Shown piece after piece: positions 16,297 to 24,962 of a DNA stretch of 64,000 nucleotides. Source of the stretch: an uncultured Acidimicrobiales bacterium. Its GTDB lineage: Bacteria > Actinomycetota > Acidimicrobiia > Acidimicrobiales > Bin134. Within the stretch, counting starts at the first letter, position 1; every line of letters begins with the position of its first letter. The notes under the pieces are model-generated. The model made no database searches. It saw only the letters and a list, made by a program, of their open reading frames with translations, and was not told the DNA's origin. Location: positions 2,571,076 to 2,635,075 of the forward strand of contig OX638344.1 of the NCBI GenBank assembly GCA_951813555.1, given 5' to 3'. A program made the translations under genes and the position numbers.

Positions 16297-17133
16297 ATGA
16301 AGCGATTCGAGGGCAAGAACGCCATTGTCACGGGGGCCAGTCGGGGCATCGGCAAGGGCATCGCCCAGCGGCTGGCTGCCGAGGGGGCCAACGTGGCCAT
16401 CACTGCCCGAACCCTCGATTCCCACCCCACCCTGTCCGGCTCGCTCAACGAGACTCTGGCCGAGCTCAACGCCCACCCCGGCACCCATATCGCCATCCAA
16501 GCCGACCTGGCCAACGCCGACGGCCGGGCGGCCATCGTCCCCCAGGCCCGGGAGGCATTGGGGCCGATAAACATCCTGGTCAACAACGCGGCGGCGGCTA
16601 TCTACCAGCCCATGGTGGGCTATCCGCTGAAGCGACGCCGCCTCATGCTGGAAATAAACCTGCTGGGCCCCCACGACCTCATCGACGCGGTGCTGCCCGA
16701 CATGGAAGCCGCCGGTGAGGGTTGGATCGTCAACCTATCCAGCGCCACCGCCAACCTGGCCGTTGGGCCGCCGTTCCCGTCTGACGGCGTGAAGGGCATC
16801 TTCGGCTTCTACGGCACCACCAAGGCGGCCCTCAACCGCATGACCAGCGCCCTGGCTGTGGAGCTGCACCCCCGCAACATCCGCATCAACACCATCGAAC
16901 CCCAGGCCGCCGTGCTGTCTGAGGGCGCCGACGAGCTAGTGGGAAACATCTTGCGCCCCGACCAGATCGAGTCGATGGAGGCCATGGTGGAAACGGCCGT
17001 GGCCCTGTGCGACTGCCCCATCGACCGCTGCGGCGAAATCCTGTCCAGCCTCTCTCTGCTCGACGAACTGGGCCTTACCGTCATGACCCTCGACGCCACC
17101 ACCCCCTACCCCGGCGGCTACCGCCCGATCTGA
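16297..17133 (+). CDS. SDR family oxidoreductase
   Basis: A 278-residue SDR starting MKRFEGKNAIVTGASRGIG. ATG at 16297 is preferred; an in-frame ATG at 16288 has no better ribosome binding site. It has TGASRGIG near residue 12, 'INILVNNAAAAIY' near 90, 'NLSSATAN' with the catalytic Ser, and 'FYGTTKAALNRM' (YxxxK) near 172. 'AITARTLDSH' suggests NADPH. The C-terminal 55 residues depart from FabG-like enzymes. The gene's last ~60 bases reappear in degraded form at 18352-18408, evidence of a local duplication. Confidence 0.87.
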   Translation: MKRFEGKNAIVTGASRGIGKGIAQRLAAEGANVAITARTLDSHPTLSGSLNETLAELNAHPGTHIAIQADLANADGRAAIVPQAREALGPINILVNNAAAAIYQPMVGYPLKRRRLMLEINLLGPHDLIDAVLPDMEAAGEGWIVNLSSATANLAVGPPFPSDGVKGIFGFYGTTKAALNRMTSALAVELHPRNIRINTIEPQAAVLSEGADELVGNILRPDQIESMEAMVETAVALCDCPIDRCGEILSSLSLLDELGLTVMTLDATTPYPGGYRPI

Positions 17134-17203
17134 ATCTGTTCAAACCACCCACCTATGACTACATCCCGATGGTCCAAAGCCACCGCAGCATAGGATTCTT
17201 CCG

Positions 17204-17440
17204 GTGGAGGCAATCGATGGCGAGATCCTCGATCAGCTCAAGCAGGTTGAAAACGGCCAGATGACTGTCGTCGAGTTCGAAGACTGGCTGGTCCCCAAAA
17301 CCTGGGACACCCGGAGTGAGTTGGTAGCCGAACTAGACCACACCCTGGCCGAGAAGTCCCTGCTCACCGAGGAGCAGCTGGTTAGCGAACTGGTTTCTTT
17401 CGCCAGGGAGGCAGCGCTCAAGCCTGCCCACTCCGGATAA
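17204..17440 (+). CDS. Small acidic protein, copy 1 of a duplicated pair
   Basis: A 78-residue protein from GTG at 17204 (MEAIDGEILDQLKQ). It has no Cys, is helical and charged, and has the segment 'VVEFEDWLVPKTWD' followed by 'AEKSLLTEEQLVSEL'. It is closely similar over its full length to the protein at 18808-19046; the GTG start aligns with that copy's ATG, which supports the start. The layout loosely resembles small proteins with an EDWL motif seen in Actinobacteria, whose function I do not know. Retention of two conserved copies argues that it is a real gene. Confidence 0.7.
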   Translation: MEAIDGEILDQLKQVENGQMTVVEFEDWLVPKTWDTRSELVAELDHTLAEKSLLTEEQLVSELVSFAREAALKPAHSG

Positions 17441-17475
17441 GGCCCAGGTCGCAGAGGCTTGGTTGCTCTGATTGG

Positions 17476-17504
17476 CTCTGTCTGCTCATTGACATCAGAG
17501 CCGA
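17476..17504. terminator. Candidate hairpin between convergent genes
   Basis: A perfect 7-bp inverted repeat, GGCTCTG (17476-17482) and CAGAGCC (17498-17504), with a 15-base loop, sits between the convergent 78-residue gene and the broken phosphotransferase. There is no T-run, so termination activity is uncertain. Confidence 0.3.
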
Positions 17505-17537
17505 GCTCGATGGAGCGGTAGGCCCGGGGGATGGGCC

Positions 17538-18326
17538 TTAGTGGAGGGCGGTGGCGAATTGGTGGTGGCTTTCGTTCCACCAGCGGCGTCGGCGGTGATA
17601 GCGCTCCGCTCCGTCGGTTTGGTTCCACATGTCGATGTAGGTGGGGTCACCGGCTTCCACGCTGCGCCATACGAACTCTTCGAGGCGGGTGAGGGCGTCG
17701 TCGATGGCGATCAGCAGTTCCTCCCGGCCGTCCCGGTCCAAGCCGTAGGCGTCGGCTACTAGCCGCAGGCGCGCTGGACGGTCAGCAGGTTCCCACCCGA
17801 GACGCGCTTGGTCGAATTCGTTTTCGATCGGCACGCAAAGGCGGGCCAGATGGGCCAAGTCGTATACGGGGCGGCCAGGAGCCGCAAACTCGAAGTCAAG
17901 CAGCGCAACGGCGAGGCCATCACGAAAGACAACGTTCTCTGGGGACACGTCGTTGTGGCATATCATCATCCCGCCCGCAGGGTCAGCCAGACTGTTGCTC
18001 CAAGTGAGACTCCGAGGGTCGAACTCGCGGGTGGCGTCATGCAAACCGCGCAGCAATTCGGCAATGGACACCAATGCGATGTCGGACTGACTCTATTCCG
18101 GATAGGGCGCTAGGGGAACCTCGCCTTCGATGAAAACGAGACGCTCTCGTCCATCGTCATCAATGCCGACCGGTTCGGGAGCACCCTCGAATCCAGCCCG
18201 CCTCGCTGCCCGAAGAAAGGCGTGGATCGAACCTGAGTGCGGACTCGACGGGCGAAGAACGTGCGGACCGACTCTGACCACCTGCCCAGCGTTCGCAATC
18301 CCCCCACCAAGGGGTTCCTCAGCCAC
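17538..18326 (-). pseudogene. Aminoglycoside phosphotransferase-family gene interrupted by an in-frame TAG
   Basis: One minus-strand frame carries both halves of a phosphotransferase (APH/choline-kinase fold) of about 262 codons, from GTG at 18326 to a stop at 17538. The first half has 'VVRVGPHVLRPSSPHSGSIHAFL' and 'RLVFIEGEVPLAPYPE'. A TAG at 18095-18093 follows, where homologues commonly have Trp in 'YPxW', so a TGG to TAG change is the simplest reading. Downstream, still in frame, are 'SIAELLRGLHDATREF', the catalytic 'MICHNDVSPENVVF' and metal-binding 'ALLDFEFAAPG'. Both halves keep family sequence, so the lesion is recent, a sequencing error, or suppressed. An internal GTG at 18074 could express only the C-terminal part. 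Confidence 0.75.
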
Positions 18327-18351
18327 ACCAGTCAGTGTGTCACACCACCAT

Positions 18352-18408
18352 TACCCTCGACGCCACTATCCCTACCCAGGCGTCTACCGCCCGGTCTGAA
18401 TCAGTTCA
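18352..18408 (+). pseudogene. Degraded copy of the 3' end of the SDR gene at 16297-17133
   Basis: About 57 bases match the end of the SDR gene (around 17085-17143). The shared run is ACCCTCGACGCCAC, then a CCCTACCC-type stretch, then CTACCGCCCG and TCTGAATC. One base is missing relative to the original, so the frame is lost. Together with the paired 78-residue genes this marks an old tandem duplication. Confidence 0.6.
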
Positions 18409-18439
18409 GGACGCCTATTGCCTGATCTGACAGCACCTG

Positions 18440-18784
18440 TCAGCAGTAGATGATCTCATCATCGAGAATCATCTGTTTCGGATCAGGACGCCCCGAACCC
18501 CCAATCGTGCCGTCGGGCAGCAAGTAATGGTGAACGAGCGCAAGCTTCTGACCCTCTTGGCCTAGATACCAGACCATCTGGCTCCTAGTACCCTCAGGCA
18601 GCCCCACTTCTGCTCGGACGGAACGGTCGGCCTCCAGAACCGTTCTCAAATCGCCTCGCACGACTCGCTCGAACAATCCCGAAATGTTGAACAGCTCCCT
18701 GATCTCGCTGGGCTCCACTCGACGGGATGGCCTGTCCAACTGCCTCACACTCACCTGTGGCGATATCCGAGTAGTTTCGGACAC
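18440..18784 (-). CDS. Hypothetical protein
   Basis: A 114-residue protein starting MSETTRISPQVSVRQLDRPS. It contains 'EIRELFNISGLFERVVRGDL', 'GLPEGTRSQMVWYLGQEG' and 'ALVHHYLLPDGTIGGSGRPDP', and ends in 'DEIIYC'. The C-terminal half looks like a small beta-rich domain; no signal peptide or membrane segment is seen. It sits inside the duplicated segment, between the SDR-tail remnant and the second 78-residue gene, and is absent from the matching interval of the first copy, so it was probably inserted there. I do not recognise the family. Confidence 0.6.
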   Translation of the reverse strand: MSETTRISPQVSVRQLDRPSRRVEPSEIRELFNISGLFERVVRGDLRTVLEADRSVRAEVGLPEGTRSQMVWYLGQEGQKLALVHHYLLPDGTIGGSGRPDPKQMILDDEIIYC

Positions 18785-18807
18785 CTCGTCGCGTAGGATT
18801 GTCCCGA

Positions 18808-19046
18808 TGGAAGCAATCGATGCCGAGATCCTAGATCAGCTCAAGCAGCTTGAAAACGGCCAAATTACTGTCGTCGAGTTCGAAGACTGGCTGGTCCCCA
18901 ACACCTGGGACACTCGGACTGATCTAGTAGCCGAACTCGACCACACACTTGCAGAGAAGTCCCTGCTCACCGAGGAGCAGCTGGTCAGCGAACTCCTCTC
19001 TCATGCAATGGATGTGGCTCTAAAGCCTGCCCCCACTAGTAGATAG
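18808..19046 (+). CDS. Small acidic protein, copy 2 of a duplicated pair
   Basis: A 79-residue protein from ATG at 18808 (MEAIDAEILDQLKQ). An in-frame upstream extension exists but lies over the divergent hypothetical gene and does not match copy 1. It is alignable end to end with 17204-17440, with mostly conservative changes such as V/L, M/I, K/N and S/T, which indicates selection on the protein. Function unknown. Confidence 0.7.
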
Positions 19047-19068
19047 GGCTCAGGCTTTCGGTCGAGAG

Positions 19069-20550
19069 CTACTTGGCGAGCCAGCTGAGGGCTTGGACTT
19101 CGCTGTAGGCGTGAAGGCCGAAGACGCCGCGGTCGCGGCCTATTCCGCTCATCTTGAAGCCGCCGAAGGGGGCGTGGACGTGGGGAGCCAGTGAATTGAG
19201 CCCGACGTTGCCCGATTCGATGCGACGGCCGACCTCGAAGGCCCGGGCCGTGCTGCCCGCGAACACGTAGCTGAACAGCCCGTAGTCGCTGTCGTTGGCC
19301 AGCTCCACTGCGTGGTCGTCGCCGTCGTGGGCCAGCACGGCCACCACCGGCCCGAAGATCTCGTGCTGGACCACTCGCATGTCGGGCTCGCAGTCCACCA
19401 ACAAGGTGGGTTCCACGAAGTAGCCGGGCAGGTCTGGGCGCCCTCCGCCGCACTGCAAGGTGGCCCCGTCGGCCACGCCGCTGGCGATGAAGTGCTCCAC
19501 CCGGTCGCGGTGGGTCTCGGTGATCACCGGGCCGACGATCGTCTCCCGGTCGAGGGCGTCGCCCACCTTGAGCATTCCGGCCACCGCGGTCAGCTTGTCC
19601 ACCAGCTCGTCGTAGCGGGAGCGGTGGACGATCACCCGGGTGGGCGCGGTGCAGATCTGGCCGCTGTGAAGCCCCCACACCGAGGCGATGGCCCCCACCG
19701 CGGCGTCCACGTCGCAGTCGTCGGTGAGCACGCAGGCTCCCTTGCCGCCCAGCTCCATGAGCAGGCGCTTCATGGTGGCTGATCCCGCCTCCATGATCTT
19801 CACCCCCACCGCGGAGGAGCCGGTGAAGCTCACCATGTTCACATCGGGCGACGTCACCAGGCCGGCCCCGGCGGCGGCCCCCGAGCCGGTGATGATGTTG
19901 ACCACCCCCGGAGGGAATCCGGCTTCCTCGATGATCTCCACCGCCTTGATCATGGCCAGGGGATCCTGGGGCGCCGGCTTGATAACCACGGTGTTGCCCA
20001 TGGCCAGCGCGGGCGCGACCTTGCCCGACACGTTGACCAGCGGAAAGTTGTACGAGGTGATGCAGGCCACCACCCCTACCGGCTGGCGGATCACATGGGC
20101 CCCGGCCAGACCGGCGGGCCCCAGCGGGTTGGCCTCCACTGGGTACGGCGCCATTGACTCGTCCAGGCTCACGGGAATCTCGTACTGGCGGAACCGCTCG
20201 CCGCACGCCGGCAGCTGCACGGCCTCGGTGATGTTGATGGTGGCCCCGGTCTCCCCCTGCACCAGCCCGGTCAATCCGCCGATCCGCTCGTCGATCAGAT
20301 TGGCGGCCCGGCCCAGAAGGGCACACCGCTCCGCCATCGGCGTGTCCCGCCAGCCCGGCAGGGCGGCCTTGGCTGCCGCGGCCGCGTCGGCCACTTGTGC
20401 CATCGACGCCTCGGGAGCGTGGCCGATAACCCGAGCGGTGTTGGGGTCGACAATCTCATAGGTGTCCGACTCCGGGGCCACCCATTCGCCCCCGATGAGC
20501 AGGCGATACTCCTCGTCGGCGTTCAGCGGCTCCATCTCGACCAGCGCCAT
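19069..20550 (-). CDS. NAD(P)-dependent aldehyde dehydrogenase
   Basis: A 493-residue ALDH-superfamily enzyme, with a good ribosome binding site (AAGGGGGA) before ATG at 20550. It has 'ITSYNFPLVNVSGKVAPALAMGNTVVIKPAP' near residue 160, 'FTGSSAVGVKIME' near 245, catalytic Glu in 'LMELGGKGACVLTDD' near 268, and catalytic Cys in 'HSGQICTAPTRV' near 300. 'HEIFGPVVAVL' is near 395. Family reaction: aldehyde to carboxylate. It is 38 bp downstream of the amidohydrolase at 20589-21809 on the same strand and so probably co-transcribed. The substrate is not evident; a paralogue is at 61721-63202. Confidence 0.92.
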   Translation of the reverse strand: MALVEMEPLNADEEYRLLIGGEWVAPESDTYEIVDPNTARVIGHAPEASMAQVADAAAAAKAALPGWRDTPMAERCALLGRAANLIDERIGGLTGLVQGETGATINITEAVQLPACGERFRQYEIPVSLDESMAPYPVEANPLGPAGLAGAHVIRQPVGVVACITSYNFPLVNVSGKVAPALAMGNTVVIKPAPQDPLAMIKAVEIIEEAGFPPGVVNIITGSGAAAGAGLVTSPDVNMVSFTGSSAVGVKIMEAGSATMKRLLMELGGKGACVLTDDCDVDAAVGAIASVWGLHSGQICTAPTRVIVHRSRYDELVDKLTAVAGMLKVGDALDRETIVGPVITETHRDRVEHFIASGVADGATLQCGGGRPDLPGYFVEPTLLVDCEPDMRVVQHEIFGPVVAVLAHDGDDHAVELANDSDYGLFSYVFAGSTARAFEVGRRIESGNVGLNSLAPHVHAPFGGFKMSGIGRDRGVFGLHAYSEVQALSWLAK

Positions 20551-20588
20551 GGCAAATCCCCCTTATCGGTGCTCGTCCGCCAAGCGGG

Positions 20589-21809
20589 CTAAGCAGCGAT
20601 GCCGTATTTCTCCAGGCTGTACAGCTCTATGGCGTTGCCTCGGAGCAGCTTGTAGGTCTCCTCGTCGTCGAGGCCGGCCTCGGTCACGATCCTGGTAGCC
20701 ACTTCGAGGGTGTGGGGGAACGTGGAGTCGGCGTGGGGATAGTCCACCTCGAATGTGATCTGGTCCATGCCGATCAGGTCGCGGTTGCGCAGCCCCACGG
20801 CGTCGTCGAACATGCAGCCCCACACGTGGCCGGCGATGTAGGACGACGGCGGGTTGGGCAGGTTCACCCCGAAATCGCCGTCGTCGTCGTTGATCCGCTC
20901 TTCCCACAGCTTGTCCATGCGCTCGATCACATAGGGCATCCAGCCCACTTGACCCTCGCTGTAGGCCACCCGCAGGTCAGGGTACCGCTCGAATACCCCC
21001 GACAGGATGTAGTCGCACATCGAGCCCATGGCGTTGCTGAAGGTGATGGTGGAGCTGACCGCGAACGGAGAGTCGGGCGACGTGCTCGGCATTTTCGAGG
21101 ACGAGCCGATGTGCATGTTCACCACCGTCCCGGTCTCCTCGCAGGCCGCGAAAAACGGCTCCCAGAACTTGCTGGGGTGATGGATCGACGGAAGCCCCAG
21201 GTGGTAGGGGTTCTCTGAGAAGGCCACCGCGAAGCTGCCTTTGTCGGCGCACCGGTGGATCTCCTCGGCGGCCAGCTGGGAGTCCCACAGCGGGACGATG
21301 GTCAGCGGGATCAGCCGCCCCTTGCCATCGCCGGCACACCAGTCGTCGATCATCCAGTCGTTATAGGCCTTGACGCACAAAAGGGCGAGCTCCTTGTCCT
21401 CCCGCTCGTGGAACGTCTGGCCGCAGAACCGGGGCAGCACGTTGGGGAAGCAGATCGAGGCATCAACGTGGTTGGCGTCCATGTCGGCGAGGCGCTCCTT
21501 CTGCTTCCAGCAACCGGGCAGAATCTCGTCGAACGTCACCGGGGTGTTGGTGAGGGGCTCGAAACCGATGGCGGCCGACAGCTTGGGGAATGGGTAGATC
21601 AGGTCGTCGTAGAGCCACCAGTCGCCCCACGTGCCGTCGGGCAACCCCTTCTCATAGCTGAACACCCCGCCCTCGAAGTGGAACGTGGCCTTGTCGCGCT
21701 CCACCCGCGGGCAGCGGTCGTGGTACTTGCGGGGAAGGCGCTCGATCCACAAGTCGGGCGGCTCGACCACGTGGTCGTCCACGGAGATAATGCGGGGGAT
21801 CTCAACCAT
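20589..21809 (-). CDS. Amidohydrolase-2 family protein
   Basis: A 406-residue protein from ATG at 21809 (MVEIPRIISVDDHVVEPPDLW). The 'SVDDHVVEPP' start is the metal-motif variant of actinobacterial amidohydrolase-2 proteins. Further motifs are 'DASICFPNVLPRFCGQ' near residue 135, 'VNMHIGSSSK' near 240 (His ligand) and 'MDQITFEVDYPHADSTFP' near 355 (catalytic Asp-x-Pro-His). Likely role: hydrolysis or decarboxylation of a carboxylic or aromatic compound. The downstream ALDH in the same direction suggests sequential steps. Confidence 0.87.
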   Translation of the reverse strand: MVEIPRIISVDDHVVEPPDLWIERLPRKYHDRCPRVERDKATFHFEGGVFSYEKGLPDGTWGDWWLYDDLIYPFPKLSAAIGFEPLTNTPVTFDEILPGCWKQKERLADMDANHVDASICFPNVLPRFCGQTFHEREDKELALLCVKAYNDWMIDDWCAGDGKGRLIPLTIVPLWDSQLAAEEIHRCADKGSFAVAFSENPYHLGLPSIHHPSKFWEPFFAACEETGTVVNMHIGSSSKMPSTSPDSPFAVSSTITFSNAMGSMCDYILSGVFERYPDLRVAYSEGQVGWMPYVIERMDKLWEERINDDDGDFGVNLPNPPSSYIAGHVWGCMFDDAVGLRNRDLIGMDQITFEVDYPHADSTFPHTLEVATRIVTEAGLDDEETYKLLRGNAIELYSLEKYGIAA

Positions 21810-21959
21810 GGGCAGAGCATACCGGCGATCTGTTTCCGGCTCCGATCCGAAGCTGGCGAAAGCCTGCCAGCCGCCTGCGCTCTCCGGCCACGCCCCTGAG
21901 GGCACGAATCGCCTACATTAAAGACAACCGCGTCCGCTAACGCATTCCAGGGAGCTTCC

Positions 21960-23678
21960 ATGTTCGACACCATCATCAGAGGCGGAGACATCGTCAACGG
22001 TACCGGCGGTCCACGCTATCGGGCCGATCTGGGCTTGACCGGTGGGCGGATCGCATCAATCGGGGATCTGAGCGCGGCCGAGGCGGCCAACAAAGTGGAT
22101 GCCACCGGAAAAGCGGTGTGCCCCGGTTTCGTGGACGTCCACACCCACCTCGACGCCCAGGTGTTCTGGGACACGACGCTGAGCCCGTCGCCTCTGCACG
22201 GGGTGACCAGCGTGATCGGGGGCAACTGCGGGTTCACCATCGCCCCGCTCACCGACGACCCCGCCGACGGCGAATACCTGATGCATATGCTGGCCCGGGT
22301 CGAGGGAATGCCGCTTGAGTCGCTGCAAGTGGGCGTGCCGTGGAATTGGCGCTCCACCGCCGAGTACTTTGACGCGTTCGACGGCACGCTGTCGATCAAC
22401 ACCGCCTTCAAAGTGGGCCACTCCGCTTTGCGCCGGGTGGTCATGGGCCCCGACTGCGTTAAACGGGAGGCCACTCCCGAGGAGCTGGCCCAGATGCAGG
22501 ATCTGCTCCGGGCCGGGCTGGAGGTCGGCGCCCTGGGGTTCTCCTCCTCCTACGCCCGCACCCACAACGACCCCTTCGGCAACATGGTGCCCAGCCGCTA
22601 CGCCAGCCGCCACGAACTGGTGGAGCTGGCCCGGGTGTGCTCGGAATACGAGGGCACCTCGCTGGAGCTGATCCCCTGCGTCGGCCCGTTCGACGACGCC
22701 GCCATCAACCTGATGACAGACATGTCGGTGGCCGCCCAGACCCAGCTCAACTGGAACGTAATGACCGTGGCTGAGAACAATCTGGACGAGTGCTACTCCA
22801 AGCTGGAGGCCAGCGACCACGCAAAGGCCAACGGCGGCAAGGTGGTGGCCCTCACCGTGCCCATGGCGTTCTCGATTCGCCTGAGCATGGCCGGCGGCTT
22901 CGTGCTCGACGCCCTGCCCGACTGGGAGGGCGCCATGCTGGCCCCGCCGGCGGAGAAGATGGCGATACTGGCCAACCAGGCCGAGCGCGACCAGCTCAAT
23001 GAGCTGGCCCAGCAGCCAGGACCCCTCAAGGGACTGGCCGACTGGTCCACCAAGATCATCTTCGACACCTTCGCCCCCGAGAACGAGCAGTATCGGGGGC
23101 GCACTGTGGGCCAGATCGCCGAGGACGAGGGCAAAAAGCCGTTCGACGCCCTGTGCGACATCGTGGTGGCCGACGAGCTGAAAACATCATTCGGCACCCC
23201 GCCGCCGGTTTCCTCCAACGCGGACTGGAAGGCCCGCATGGAGATCTGGCGGGACGGCCGAGCGGTGATCGGCGCCTCCGACGCAGGCGCCCATCTGGAC
23301 CTGTTCATGACGGCCAACTACGCCACCTCGATGCTGGGCCAGTGCATGCGAGAGCGAGAGCTCATCTCCACCGAAGAAGCCGTCCACCTGATGACCGACG
23401 TGCAGGCCCGCCTCTATGGCTTGAAAGAGCGGGGCCAGCTCCAAGAGGGCTGGCACGGCGACGTGGTGGTGCTCGACGAGACCCGGGTGGGGGCCAAGCC
23501 CCTCACGGTGGTGGCCGACCTGCCCGCCGGCGCCCCCCGCCTCTACGGGGAGGCCGACGGCATTGACCATGTGTTCTGCAACGGCGAGGAGATCGTGCGG
23601 GACGGTCAGTTCACCGACGTCCGGCCCGGCAAGCACCTCCGCAGCGGAGGCGACACCGAGACAGTCGACCTCTCATAG
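21960..23678 (+). CDS. N-acyl-D-amino-acid deacylase-like amidohydrolase
   Basis: A 572-residue amidohydrolase-3/D-aminoacylase-type protein. After 'FDTIIRGGDIVNGTGGPRYRADLGL' come the metal motif 'PGFVDVHTHLDAQVFWD' near residue 57, 'GVTSVIGGNCGFTIAP' near 82 (Cys ligand of D-aminoacylases) and 'VIGASDAGAHLDLFM' near 440 (catalytic Asp). The C-terminal beta-domain ends near 'GEEIVRDGQFTDVRPGKHLR'. It should cleave an N-acyl or cyclic amide bond. It is followed 48 bp later by a thiolase on the same strand. Somewhat longer than D-aminoacylases of ~480 residues. Confidence 0.87.
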   Translation: MFDTIIRGGDIVNGTGGPRYRADLGLTGGRIASIGDLSAAEAANKVDATGKAVCPGFVDVHTHLDAQVFWDTTLSPSPLHGVTSVIGGNCGFTIAPLTDDPADGEYLMHMLARVEGMPLESLQVGVPWNWRSTAEYFDAFDGTLSINTAFKVGHSALRRVVMGPDCVKREATPEELAQMQDLLRAGLEVGALGFSSSYARTHNDPFGNMVPSRYASRHELVELARVCSEYEGTSLELIPCVGPFDDAAINLMTDMSVAAQTQLNWNVMTVAENNLDECYSKLEASDHAKANGGKVVALTVPMAFSIRLSMAGGFVLDALPDWEGAMLAPPAEKMAILANQAERDQLNELAQQPGPLKGLADWSTKIIFDTFAPENEQYRGRTVGQIAEDEGKKPFDALCDIVVADELKTSFGTPPPVSSNADWKARMEIWRDGRAVIGASDAGAHLDLFMTANYATSMLGQCMRERELISTEEAVHLMTDVQARLYGLKERGQLQEGWHGDVVVLDETRVGAKPLTVVADLPAGAPRLYGEADGIDHVFCNGEEIVRDGQFTDVRPGKHLRSGGDTETVDLS

Positions 23679-23726
23679 TTCCCCACCCATCTCCAAGTTC
23701 ATCCCAGCCAAACAATAGGAGCCCCC

Positions 23727-24929
23727 ATGCCCGAAGCAGTCATAGTCGCCACCTCCCGCACGCCCATCGGACGGGCCGTGAAGGGATCGCTGGTCGACGT
23801 CCGCCCCGACGACATGTCGGCGTTCATCATCAGCGACGTGCTCGGCAAGGTCCCCCAGATCGATGGGGCTGACGTTGAGGACGTGATGTGGGGCTGCGCC
23901 CAGCCCGCGGGCGAGGCCGGCTACAACATCGCCCGGCTGTCGGGGCTTCTGGCCGGGCTGGATGTGCCCGGCGTAACCGTCAACCGCTACTGCTCCTCGT
24001 CGCTTCAGACCATCCGCATGGCTGCCCACGCGGTTCGAGCTGGAGAGGGTGATGTGTTCGTGTCCGGCGGGGTGGAGTGCGTGAGCCGCTTCGCCGCGGG
24101 AGCTTCCGACCGGGGCGGCAAGAACGACAAGTTTGCCGAGGCCGAGGCCCGCTCGGCCGAGCGTTCTGGCGAAGGCACGGCGACATGGTCACCGCCCGAG
24201 GGCCTGCCCGACATCTACATCGCCATGGGCCAGACCGCCGAGAACGTGGCCCAGGCCTGGAACGTGAGCCGGGAGCGCCAAGACGAGTTCGGCGTCAGGT
24301 CTCAGAACCGGGCCGAGGCCGCCCAGGAACGTGGCTTCTTCGAGCGGGAAATCACCCCCTATCCCCTGGCCGACGGCACGCTGGTGAGCACCGACGACGG
24401 TATCCGGGCAGGCACGGTCATCGAGAAGGTGTCCCAGCTCAAGCCGGTGTTCCGCCCCGACGGCACGGTGACTGCGGGAAACGCCTGTCCCCTCAATGAC
24501 GGCGCCGCCGCGGTAGTGGTGATGAGCGACACCAAGGCCGCCGAACTGGGCGTCAAGCCGCTGGCTCGGATCGTGGCCTCTGGTGTGGCCGCGGTGAACC
24601 CCGAGATCATGGGCCTAGGCCCTATTCCGGCCATAACCCAGGTGCTGGAGCGGGCCGGCATGACCATCGACGACGTCGACCTGGTGGAGATCAACGAGGC
24701 ATTCGCCGCCCAGGTGATCCCCTCGGCCGACGAGTTGGGCATCGACTACGACAAGCTCAACGTGAACGGCGGCGCCATCGCTTTGGGCCATCCCTTTGGC
24801 ATGACCGGGGCCCGCATCATGGGCACTCTTCTGAACGGCCTGGAGGACGCCGACAAGACCGTCGGCATCGAGAGCATGTGCGTGGGCGGCGGCCAGGGCA
24901 TGGCCATGATCGTGGAGCGGCTGAACTAG
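23727..24929 (+). CDS. Thiolase family protein (acetyl-CoA C-acyltransferase)
   Basis: A 400-residue thiolase, with ribosome binding site AATAGGAG before ATG at 23727. Active-site Cys is in 'VNRYCSSSLQTIRMA' near residue 91, the His in 'NGGAIALGHPFGMTGARI' near 353 and the second Cys in 'GIESMCVGGGQGMAM' near 385, all normally placed. It performs the last step of beta-oxidation or the reverse condensation. The many enoyl-CoA hydratases and SDRs in the window could feed it. Confidence 0.92.
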   Translation: MPEAVIVATSRTPIGRAVKGSLVDVRPDDMSAFIISDVLGKVPQIDGADVEDVMWGCAQPAGEAGYNIARLSGLLAGLDVPGVTVNRYCSSSLQTIRMAAHAVRAGEGDVFVSGGVECVSRFAAGASDRGGKNDKFAEAEARSAERSGEGTATWSPPEGLPDIYIAMGQTAENVAQAWNVSRERQDEFGVRSQNRAEAAQERGFFEREITPYPLADGTLVSTDDGIRAGTVIEKVSQLKPVFRPDGTVTAGNACPLNDGAAAVVVMSDTKAAELGVKPLARIVASGVAAVNPEIMGLGPIPAITQVLERAGMTIDDVDLVEINEAFAAQVIPSADELGIDYDKLNVNGGAIALGHPFGMTGARIMGTLLNGLEDADKTVGIESMCVGGGQGMAMIVERLN

Positions 24930-24962
24930 CCCGACCCCATAAATCTGAGACCGTTCGGGTGC

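Noticed and set aside
17476..17504. Possible tRNA or small RNA
   Set aside because: Only a single hairpin; no cloverleaf, T-loop or conserved tRNA bases.
18093..18095. TAG in the phosphotransferase as pyrrolysine
   Set aside because: No pyrrolysine-dependent family is involved, and homologues have Trp there; a nonsense change is simpler.
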